DNA from: Patescibacteria group bacterium
Lineage (GTDB): Bacteria; Patescibacteriota; Minisyncoccia; Phycocordibacterales; Phycocordibacteraceae
NCBI GenBank assembly: GCA_018823385.1
Contig: JAHJIK010000042.1
Span: 1-5,564, forward strand
Reading direction: 5' to 3'
Length of the DNA: 5,564 nucleotides
Below are positions 1 to 5,104 of the stretch, in pieces (position 1 is the stretch's first letter; the number at the start of each line of letters is the position of its first letter). A program made the position numbers and the translations under genes. Under the pieces are notes generated by a model, which was not told where the DNA came from, did not search any database, and was given only the letters and a program-made list of their open reading frames with translations.

Positions 1-96
1 ATGATCGCACTTGCTGGCTACTATCGCTTCCTGAAAGGTGATGTGGGTGACCCTGAGACCTTGAGTGCTGACGGCAACCTTTCAGTCTCTAACTAG
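1..96 (+). CDS. 3' end of an unrecognised protein gene (partial)
   Basis: Frame 1 is open from the first base to a TAG at 94-96 and gives 31 residues ending in GNLSVSN. The window happens to begin with an in-frame ATG, so this could be a tiny complete gene. The tail of a longer gene cut by the window edge is more likely, because no ribosome binding site can be seen. The segment contains an aromatic, basic patch (GYYRFLKGD) followed by a polar tail with SADGN. I do not recognise the family and assign no function. It lies on the same strand as valS, with 36 bases between its stop and the preferred valS ATG and no terminator hairpin between them. Read-through transcription into valS is therefore possible, alongside a valS promoter in the gap. 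Confidence 0.5.
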   Translation: MIALAGYYRFLKGDVGDPETLSADGNLSVSN

Positions 97-115
97 AGCC
101 AAAACGCTACATATT

Positions 116-124
116 TGATATATT
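116..124 (+). promoter_or_regulatory. Candidate extended -10 promoter of valS
   Basis: TGATATATT fits the extended -10 pattern TGN followed by a TATAAT-like hexamer. It ends 8 bases before the ATG at 133, so transcription would start within about 2 bases of the start codon and give an essentially leaderless mRNA. I see no convincing -35 hexamer 16-18 bases upstream, which is tolerated by extended -10 promoters. No Shine-Dalgarno sequence precedes the ATG, which agrees with leaderless translation. The region is AT-rich, so a chance match is possible; the same layout at three other units in this window raises confidence. Confidence 0.45.
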
Positions 125-132
125 CCATATAT

Positions 133-2184
133 ATGGACGATATCTTCCGAAAGCCGTACAGCCCAGAAGACACTGAGGCGCGTATATATACCGAGTGGGA
201 AGAAAGCGGGTACTTCAACCCTGACAACCTCCCAGGTGAGCGCACAAAAGCATTCACGATCGTAATGCCACCACCAAATGCCAACGGAAATCTCCACGTT
301 GGTCACGCACTTGGCATGGCAATGGAAGACCTCATGACGCGGTACAAGCGTATGCAAGGATACAAAGCACTCTGGATTCCAGGAGCTGACCATGCAGGTT
401 TTGAGACACAGGTGGTATACGAAAAGAAACTAGAGAAAGAAGGGCGCTCCAGGTTCAATATGGATCCAGAAGATCTATACAAAGAGATTCTCGCGTTCAC
501 ACTTGAAAACAAGAAAACAATGGAAGACCAAGTGCGTTCGCTTGGTGCATCGTGTGACTGGTCTCGCGAGAAGTTTACCCTCGATGAAGATGTCGTTGCT
601 GAAGTACAGCGCACATTCATCAAAATGCATAGTGATGATTTGGCATACCGCGGTAAGCGTACCGTTAACTGGTGCCCGAAACATCAGACCTCCCTTTCAG
701 ATGTTGAGACAGAGAGCGTGGAGGAAACATCTCCTTTTTATACCTTCAAGTATGGTCCATTTGAAATTGGTACCGTTCGTCCTGAAACTAAGTTTGGTGA
801 CAAGTATGTAGTGATGCATCCGGACGACAAACGATATGCAGAGTGGAAAGAGGGCGACACCTTCGAGCTTGAGTGGATCAATGGACCTATCACCGCAACT
901 GTTATCAAAGACGAAGCGGTAGAGATGGAGTTTGGTACTGGCGTTATGACCATCACCCCATGGCACTCTCAGGTGGACTTTGAGATTGCACAGCGCCACA
1001 ACCTCGATATGGAGCAAATAATTGATTGGCGCGCAAAGCTCCTCCCTATTGCTGGAGAGTTTGAAGGTATGAAGATTTCAGAGGCACGTGCAAAGATTGT
1101 AGAGAAGCTTGATGCAAAGGGTCTTCTTGTTTCTACTGATCCTGCATACAAGAATATTGTTAAGAAGTGCTACAAGTGTAGCTCCATGATTGAACCACAG
1201 GTGAAAGACCAGTGGTTTGTTAAGATGCGCCCTCTTGCAGACATGGCTCTCGACTCACTCAACAAAAAAGAGTTCATCTTCCTTCCCGAGCACGAAGAGA
1301 AGACATTCCGATACTGGATGGAGAACACCCTTGATTGGAATATCTCACGTCAGATTGTATGGGGCATCCCTATCCCTGCTTGGTTTAAGAACAAGGGTAC
1401 TGCTAACGAAGAAATAAAAGCGCAGATTGAAGCTCCTGAAGGTGAAGGATGGGAGAAAGACACAGACACTTTTGATACCTGGTTCTCCTCAGGTCAGTGG
1501 CCCCTTCTCACCACTGGGTATCCAGATGGAAAAGATTTCGATACTTTCTATCCAAATGATGTGATGGAGACAGGACGCGACCTCGTATTCAAATGGATTC
1601 CTCGTATGGTTATCTTCGGCCTCTACTTGGGCAAGAAAGCTCCTTTCCATACCATTTACCTACACGGCATGGTGAATGATGCGAAAGGAAAGAAAATGTC
1701 CAAGTCTAAAGGGAACGTTATCAACCCACTTGAGCTCACAGAGAAGTATGGGACTGACGCGCTCCGCATGTCACTCATTGTCGGAAATACTCCAGGAATG
1801 GATCTTGCCCTTCGCGAAGACAAAGTAAAGGGATATAAGCACTTCTCAAATAAGTTGTGGAATATCACTCGATTCATTCTTGAGCAAACGGAAGGCGCTA
1901 ACCTAAACGCATCACTCACTGAAGCTGACCGTGCTATTCAGGATGAGTTTACTGCTCTGCTTGAAGATGTCACAAAAGACATGGAGGTATACCGCATCTA
2001 CCTTGCGGCAGAAAAGCTCTATCATTACACATGGCACCGTCTTGCTGACGAGCTACTTGAGGGATCTAAAGCACTCTTTGCAGGTGATGATGAGGCGGCA
2101 ATTGCTTCAAGAAAAGCGGTTCTTCTCTCAATTCTAAACGGACTTGTTCGAGCACTTCATCCATTCATGCCATTCATTACCTAA
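133..2184 (+). CDS. valS: Valyl-tRNA synthetase, cut short by an in-frame TAA
   Basis: Class I aminoacyl-tRNA synthetase that charges tRNA-Val with valine in the cytoplasm. Numbered from the ATG at 133 (683 residues), it shows the HIGH-type signature HVGHA (55-59) after PPPNANGNL, the inserted CP1 editing domain (about 175-340) with VRPET (215-219) and GTGVMTITP, a CxxC pair (346, 349) before the QWFVKM stretch, and KMSKS (521-525). An anticodon-binding helical domain follows, ending at HPFMPFIT. I prefer ATG 133 over an upstream in-frame TTG at 115 because MDDIFRKPY is a usual type of ValRS start and the extra residues look like promoter DNA. The TAA at 2182-2184 falls where the family has Glu (FITEEIW). 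Homologous sequence continues in frame for 24 more codons to TGA at 2257-2259. Losing the last helix of an essential enzyme is unexpected, so a base-call error, a recent mutation or suppression should all be considered. Identity is secure; whether the gene is intact is not. Confidence 0.93.
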   Translation: MDDIFRKPYSPEDTEARIYTEWEESGYFNPDNLPGERTKAFTIVMPPPNANGNLHVGHALGMAMEDLMTRYKRMQGYKALWIPGADHAGFETQVVYEKKLEKEGRSRFNMDPEDLYKEILAFTLENKKTMEDQVRSLGASCDWSREKFTLDEDVVAEVQRTFIKMHSDDLAYRGKRTVNWCPKHQTSLSDVETESVEETSPFYTFKYGPFEIGTVRPETKFGDKYVVMHPDDKRYAEWKEGDTFELEWINGPITATVIKDEAVEMEFGTGVMTITPWHSQVDFEIAQRHNLDMEQIIDWRAKLLPIAGEFEGMKISEARAKIVEKLDAKGLLVSTDPAYKNIVKKCYKCSSMIEPQVKDQWFVKMRPLADMALDSLNKKEFIFLPEHEEKTFRYWMENTLDWNISRQIVWGIPIPAWFKNKGTANEEIKAQIEAPEGEGWEKDTDTFDTWFSSGQWPLLTTGYPDGKDFDTFYPNDVMETGRDLVFKWIPRMVIFGLYLGKKAPFHTIYLHGMVNDAKGKKMSKSKGNVINPLELTEKYGTDALRMSLIVGNTPGMDLALREDKVKGYKHFSNKLWNITRFILEQTEGANLNASLTEADRAIQDEFTALLEDVTKDMEVYRIYLAAEKLYHYTWHRLADELLEGSKALFAGDDEAAIASRKAVLLSILNGLVRALHPFMPFIT

Positions 2185-2259
2185 GAGATTTGGAAGTATC
2201 TGCCTAATGCAGAAGGCATGCTCATGATTGCTCCATGGCCTGTTAGAATAGAGGGGTGA
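2185..2259 (+). other. Detached C-terminal end of the valS reading frame
   Basis: Directly after the TAA, the same frame reads EIWKYLP, then LMIAPWP, and stops at TGA 2257-2259. This matches the normal ValRS pattern in which EEIW is followed some 15-20 residues later by an APWP-type motif. The 24 codons therefore look like the original end of the gene, not intergenic DNA. Restored, valS would run 133-2259 (708 codons before the stop) and its TGA would overlap the GTG of the next gene. Even the restored protein ends right after APWPVRIEG and lacks the C-terminal coiled-coil arm of long bacterial ValRS proteins. There is no separate start for this piece: the only ATG codons (2218, 2224) would give about a dozen residues. 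Confidence 0.85.
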
Positions 2260-2972
2260 TATCAGCTCTTACACCAGAAACACTCGGCTATGCCTTCTTA
2301 GGAGGTATTTTGCCGGTATTGGTGTGGCTGTACTTCCTTCTAAAGGAAGACGCTCGCTGTCCTGAGCCTCGACCACTACTGTTCCTGGCTTTTATGACCG
2401 GAATGCTTGCAGTGATTGTAGTACTACCTATTGAAACCTTCATGACAACACTCTTTGGTGGAGGTGTACCTCTAATCGTTGCATGGGCTACCGTGGAGGA
2501 AGTTACAAAGTACGCACTAGCAGCAGCACTCATTCTTTGGAGAAAATCAGTTGATGAATCACTCGACCTCGTGGTGTATATGCTTACCGTTGCACTTGGA
2601 TTTGCCGCACTTGAAAACGTACTCTTTTTACTCACCCCCTTTGCAGACGGTCACTTCTTAGCCGGAATTGTTACGAACAATCTACGCTTTGTTGGGTCCA
2701 CCCTGCTTCATGTGATCGCATCGTCAGCAATTGGATTTGCACTTGCGTTCAGCTTTAATTGGCACAAAGCACTTCGCACCATCGCAACAACCGTCGGACT
2801 TATCCTTGCAATCGCATTGCACGCAGTCTTTAACTTTTTTATAATTGAACAAGAGGGTTCTCAGACTATTTACGCTTTCTTTATCGTTTGGATAGGAATT
2901 GTCGTCTTCTTCGCCCTCTTCGAACTACTTCGATACTTTAGATACCGCAACTTACCAAAAAATATCTGCTAA
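2256..2972 (+). CDS. PrsW-family intramembrane protease
   Basis: A 238-residue polytopic membrane protein with all the signature motifs of the PrsW family (CPBP/PrsW-like intramembrane proteases). These are EExxK at 81-85 (VEEVTKY), FAALEN at 116-121 with E120 and N121, HxxxS at 152-156 and HxxxN at 189-193. The paired acidic and His residues sit in or next to hydrophobic segments, as expected for the active site inside the membrane. Hydrophobic stretches lie at about 10-29, 41-60, 72-95, 103-127, 146-167, 177-197 and 205-226. In Bacillus, PrsW starts cleavage of an anti-sigma factor, but no anti-sigma or sigma gene is visible here, so the substrate is unknown. The GTG start overlaps the original valS TGA as GTGA, a translational coupling arrangement. 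The GAGGGG just before it is too close to act as a normal ribosome binding site. Only 6 bases separate its stop from hsp20. Confidence 0.88.
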   Translation: MISALTPETLGYAFLGGILPVLVWLYFLLKEDARCPEPRPLLFLAFMTGMLAVIVVLPIETFMTTLFGGGVPLIVAWATVEEVTKYALAAALILWRKSVDESLDLVVYMLTVALGFAALENVLFLLTPFADGHFLAGIVTNNLRFVGSTLLHVIASSAIGFALAFSFNWHKALRTIATTVGLILAIALHAVFNFFIIEQEGSQTIYAFFIVWIGIVVFFALFELLRYFRYRNLPKNIC

Positions 2973-2978
2973 TTACTT

Positions 2979-3473
2979 ATGAAAAAACGATCCTTCTTCG
3001 AACGCCTGTCTGGATCTATTCCAACTGCAGATGATTTCGATAGTTATGACGAAGAGTTTGTGCAGCAACCTGCCCCACGCCGAATGCAAGTAAGTGCACA
3101 AGCTGCACCTCAAACATTTGAACATCAAGAGGAGCCGGTCAGTGAAGGCCAGCTTCCCGTTGATGTATATCAGACTCCTAATGAGATTGTTATCCGTTGC
3201 TTTACAGCCGGTGTACGTCCCGACGAAATGAATGTATCTATCAGTCGCGACATGGTAGTTATCGAAGGTTCTCGTGAAGAGCGTGAACAAGTTGCCGCTG
3301 GTGACTACTTTAACCAGGAACTGTTCTGGGGCACCTTTGCTCGAACCATTCTCCTTCCACAGGAAGTTGATGTTGATGCAGCTTCAGCAACGTCAAAAGA
3401 CGGACTTCTTACCCTTGTCCTTCCGAAGCTTGATAAGGCTCGTCAAACAAAGCTTCGCATTAAAGCAGGTTAG
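2979..3473 (+). CDS. Hsp20/alpha-crystallin family small heat-shock protein
   Basis: A 164-residue cytoplasmic holdase-type chaperone that would bind unfolding proteins without ATP. The alpha-crystallin domain spans about 59-150. It begins LPVDVYQTPNEIVI, has the central AGVRPDEMNVSI and VVIEGSREE strands, and ends with the family hallmark DGLLTLVLPK (141-150), a variant of the A-x-x-x-n-G-v-L signature. A short tail, KLRIKAG, offers an L-x-I element like the C-terminal I-x-I contact used in oligomer assembly. Residues 1-58 form a variable, acidic and Gln-rich arm starting MKKRSFFERL. The start is the ATG 6 bases after the prsW stop; there is no Shine-Dalgarno sequence, so translation may depend on coupling with prsW. 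Its TAG (3471-3473) overlaps the stop of the opposing gene. Family assignment is very secure; client proteins are unknown. Confidence 0.93.
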   Translation: MKKRSFFERLSGSIPTADDFDSYDEEFVQQPAPRRMQVSAQAAPQTFEHQEEPVSEGQLPVDVYQTPNEIVIRCFTAGVRPDEMNVSISRDMVVIEGSREEREQVAAGDYFNQELFWGTFARTILLPQEVDVDAASATSKDGLLTLVLPKLDKARQTKLRIKAG

Positions 3474-3799
3474 TCATCTTCATTAGGTTCGCGTTCTAGA
3501 TCCCGCACGCATGTGCGGTTTTCTAGTTCCTCCCAGAACCTATCGTCTTCATACTGTTCAATGAGTGACAGACACATAAGCTCGAAGAGTGGTGAAAACC
3601 ACACATCCCCGTCAAAGTCTTCTTCCACTTCAGAAAAGTTGTCTTCAGCTGCCACGCCACACAGTTCACGTGCCAGCTGATTGTCTGACTCGGGCGTATA
3701 GACACCCTGACTCTCAAATACGGTGTTACGTATATGGGAACCAATACAGACTAATTGCAATAACTCCTGAACCTCATCCCGCGTTAATGAAATATGCAT
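3470..3799 (-). CDS. Very acidic, lysine-free hypothetical protein
   Basis: A 109-residue protein with a strong ribosome binding site, AAGGAG five bases before its ATG, which makes this a real gene and not an antisense shadow. It has 29 Asp/Glu against 7 Arg and no Lys at all, so its isoelectric point must be very low. The N-terminus, LTRDEVQELLQLVCIGSHIRN, looks like an amphipathic helix. Residues 52-65 and 81-93 are acidic clusters, and the end, FWEELENRTCVRDLERE, is probably helical. There is no signal peptide and no membrane segment, so it is probably cytoplasmic. It vaguely resembles small acidic Patescibacteria proteins ending in FWEEL-x-x-R-x-x-RDL, but I cannot name a family and give no function. 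It converges on hsp20 with a 4-base overlap of stop codons (3470-3473). The hsp20 terminator hairpin is written into its codons 94-99. Confidence 0.82.
   Translation of the reverse strand: MHISLTRDEVQELLQLVCIGSHIRNTVFESQGVYTPESDNQLARELCGVAAEDNFSEVEEDFDGDVWFSPLFELMCLSLIEQYEDDRFWEELENRTCVRDLEREPNEDD
3496..3526 (+). terminator. Terminator-like hairpin for the hsp20 transcript, inside the opposing gene
   Basis: CCGCAC (3503-3508), loop GCAT, GTGCGG (3513-3518) is a perfect 6-bp GC-rich stem followed by TTTT (3519-3522), starting 30 bases after the hsp20 stop. Outer bases CTAGA (3496-3500) and TCTAG (3522-3526) can pair as well, which may compete with the T-tract or lengthen the stem. On the minus strand the stem is followed by GATC and not by T residues, so it should act only on plus-strand transcription. 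It lies within codons 94-99 of the minus-strand acidic protein gene. The T-tract is short, so efficiency is uncertain. Confidence 0.55.
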
Positions 3800-3804
3800 A
3801 TCTA

Positions 3805-3811
3805 CTCCTTA
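3805..3811 (-). promoter_or_regulatory. Strong Shine-Dalgarno site of the acidic protein gene
   Basis: On the minus strand TAAGGAG lies 5 bases (TAGAT) before the ATG at 3799. It matches seven of the eight bases of TAAGGAGG, the complement of the 16S rRNA tail. It fixes the start codon and is the only clear, correctly spaced ribosome binding site in front of a gene in this window. Confidence 0.85.
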
Positions 3812-3826
3812 CCTTCTAATACAGAA

Positions 3827-3832
3827 AGTATA
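3827..3832 (-). promoter_or_regulatory. Candidate -10 box of the acidic protein gene
   Basis: TATACT on the minus strand, 27 bases before the ATG, would give a transcript start near 3820 and a leader of about 20 bases containing the Shine-Dalgarno site. There is no TG extension and no recognisable -35 box. It lies in the 84-base gap (3800-3883) after the DUF2914 gene, in which I see no terminator hairpin, so read-through from that gene is an alternative source of transcript. Confidence 0.35.
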
Positions 3833-3883
3833 GGAAGAAGTTCTATGAGATTCGCTTAAGGGAATATCGAGATTATCTGAAGA

Positions 3884-4966
3884 TTACTTAACGATGGTCT
3901 CTAGGCTTGGAAGTGTAGAAACAGTTTGCACAAAGAACACTTCTCTTCCAATCACTTGCCCATTAGTTGTTTCAATTGAAATACGCCACTTCCCAGCAGA
4001 TGGATTGTCTTTAATAGAATATCCTCGGTATCCACCACTCCTTCCACCAGACATACTAAATGCGACCCTGCTTTCGGTAACCCAGGTATGGGTATCGTAA
4101 TTATATTTCTGCCATACATGCACCACAGAGGTTGAGAACGATACTGGTGCAAATACTGAGCTGTATGCGTAGAGTGGTGTACCAGCTTTGTGATGGTACA
4201 TACGAGGCCAGAACTGCCACCAGGGAGCGGTACCTTCACCCTGCACTTGATATCCACCCGGCACCTTTTCAAGTGACTGATATATCCCCACATCAGAAAG
4301 AGCGAGCGGGATCGGAGGCACTAAGCCGGTAAAGTACGCACCGACTATAGCGGTAACGGAACACGTAATTCCAATGATTATAAACTTGAAGGTGCTGGCG
4401 AAGCGCTCCTTACCCAGTTTCCATAGGATGTACAAAAACACAGAGAACGACACAAGACTTATAGCTGTACTGCCCAAGAACACGAGCGGCCCCAGTGTAT
4501 TCACTAACAACGGCAAGGCAAAGATACTGTATGCATACAGACCAAAGAATAGGAGAATCGTTTGGAAAGCCAGATGCTCTCGATACTTTCTAAAGTATTC
4601 GTTACCAATAAAGACTGCAGCAAGAAGCAACAGGAACGGCCAGCTCGCCATCACCGAACTACTCTTCGTATAAAAGATAAGACACCCGGAAAGAATACCT
4701 CCCGTTGCGTATTGAACAACGAGGGATGACAGCGATGGCAGTGCCTTCACGATTGAAGACGTTGCCTTCTGCTTCCAGCCCTCAGAAGCATGTCCAAGAA
4801 GCGCAAAGACTGTACCGAGTGCTAGATATCCCGCAAATACCAAACTCACGAGTGATACATCCAAGAGGAGGAATGTTAGGAGGTCAGTTACGAATCCAAA
4901 GATAAAGACGATAGCACCGAGATGCCTCTCATTCTTTGCAATCCATGCTAAAGCACGTTTCCACAT
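3884..4966 (-). CDS. Seven-helix membrane protein with C-terminal DUF2914 domain
   Basis: A 360-residue protein when started at ATG 4966 (MWKRALAW). An upstream in-frame GTG at 4984 would sit 3 bases from the end of tRNA-Phe and inside promoter-like DNA, so I reject it. Hydrophobic segments lie at about 16-34, 37-57, 77-99, 107-122, 133-154, 158-182 and 193-216, giving roughly seven membrane helices. A soluble region follows. Its final part, about 277-347, has the DUF2914 pattern: VVHVWQKYN, GGR (307-309), GYRGYSIKDN, GKWRI (325-329), ETTNGQVIGR and FFV. DUF2914 is an uncharacterised beta-rich domain commonly fused to membrane or secreted parts. A linker with APWWQFWP lies just before it. The odd number of helices would put the N-terminus and the DUF2914 region on opposite sides of the membrane, with the basic N-terminus suggesting an external DUF2914. 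This topology is inference. The gene follows tRNA-Phe by 21 bases. Function unknown. Confidence 0.87.
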   Translation of the reverse strand: MWKRALAWIAKNERHLGAIVFIFGFVTDLLTFLLLDVSLVSLVFAGYLALGTVFALLGHASEGWKQKATSSIVKALPSLSSLVVQYATGGILSGCLIFYTKSSSVMASWPFLLLLAAVFIGNEYFRKYREHLAFQTILLFFGLYAYSIFALPLLVNTLGPLVFLGSTAISLVSFSVFLYILWKLGKERFASTFKFIIIGITCSVTAIVGAYFTGLVPPIPLALSDVGIYQSLEKVPGGYQVQGEGTAPWWQFWPRMYHHKAGTPLYAYSSVFAPVSFSTSVVHVWQKYNYDTHTWVTESRVAFSMSGGRSGGYRGYSIKDNPSAGKWRISIETTNGQVIGREVFFVQTVSTLPSLETIVK

Positions 4967-4974
4967 ACCTAAAC

Positions 4975-4983
4975 TATATACCA
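4975..4983 (-). promoter_or_regulatory. Candidate extended -10 promoter of the DUF2914 gene
   Basis: TGGTATATA on the minus strand ends 8 bases before the ATG at 4966, the same spacing as at valS. A start there would give a leader of about 0-2 bases. It occupies most of the 21-base gap after tRNA-Phe, so the gene could be read both from this promoter and from the tRNA promoter. There is no Shine-Dalgarno sequence at useful distance; the AGG next to the ATG is too close. No -35 box is recognisable. Confidence 0.45.
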
Positions 4984-4987
4984 CGTT

Positions 4988-5063
4988 TGGTGCTTGGACC
5001 CGGGCTCGAACCGGGGACCCCTTCCTCTTCAGGGAAGTGCTCTACCAACTGAGCTATCCAAGC
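4988..5063 (-). tRNA. tRNA-Phe (anticodon GAA), CCA encoded
   Basis: The 76 bases fold into a complete cloverleaf. The acceptor stem is GCTTGGA with TCCAAGC, the D arm is GCTC-AGTTGGTA-GAGC, and the anticodon stem is CTTCC/GGAAG. The loop CTGAAGA gives anticodon GAA (reads UUC/UUU, Phe). The variable loop is GGGTC, and the T arm is CCCGG-TTCGAGC-CCGGG. All stems pair perfectly, and discriminator A is followed by an encoded CCA. The DUF2914 gene starts 21 bases downstream on the same strand with no terminator between, so a joint tRNA-mRNA transcript is possible. Confidence 0.97.
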
Positions 5064-5071
5064 GTCATCGC

Positions 5072-5080
5072 ACTATACCA
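5072..5080 (-). promoter_or_regulatory. Candidate extended -10 promoter of tRNA-Phe
   Basis: TGGTATAGT on the minus strand ends 8 bases before the mature 5' base of tRNA-Phe (5063). The predicted transcript start is therefore within about 2 bases of the mature end and leaves almost no 5' leader. A convincing -35 box is missing. It lies in the 41-base gap after the small membrane protein gene. Confidence 0.5.
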
Positions 5081-5104
5081 AAACTAGCGCCTAAAATACA
5101 GACC

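Noticed and set aside
115..132. In-frame TTG at 115 as an earlier valS start
   Set aside because: TTG is a weaker start, has no ribosome binding site, overlaps the extended -10 candidate, and adds residues (IYSIY) untypical of ValRS N-termini. ATG 133 fits better.
82..393. Long minus-strand open frames opposite valS, prsW and hsp20, and plus-strand frames opposite the DUF2914 gene
   Set aside because: They lie antisense to well-identified genes, have no ribosome binding sites or recognisable motifs, and read as shadows of the real frames.
2182..2184. TAA as a reassigned sense codon
   Set aside because: Other genes in the window (prsW, the acidic gene, DUF2914) end with TAA, and the recoding I know of in this phylum concerns TGA as Gly, which is also not seen inside these genes.
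2300..2312. AGGAGG four bases before an in-frame TTG (codon 19 of prsW), a possible alternative start
   Set aside because: Starting there would remove much of the first membrane helix, and the codon is an ordinary Leu in a family-like N-terminus. It would matter only if the GTG start is silent after loss of coupling.
2333..2349. Hairpin CTTCCTT-CTA-AAGGAAG inside prsW
   Set aside because: A perfect 7-bp stem, but it has no T-tract, lies inside coding sequence, and is of a size expected by chance.
4967..4984. In-frame GTG at 4984 as start of the DUF2914 gene
   Set aside because: It lies 3 bases from the 3' end of tRNA-Phe, has no ribosome binding site, and its first codons are the promoter-like TATATAG. 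ATG 4966 is preferred.
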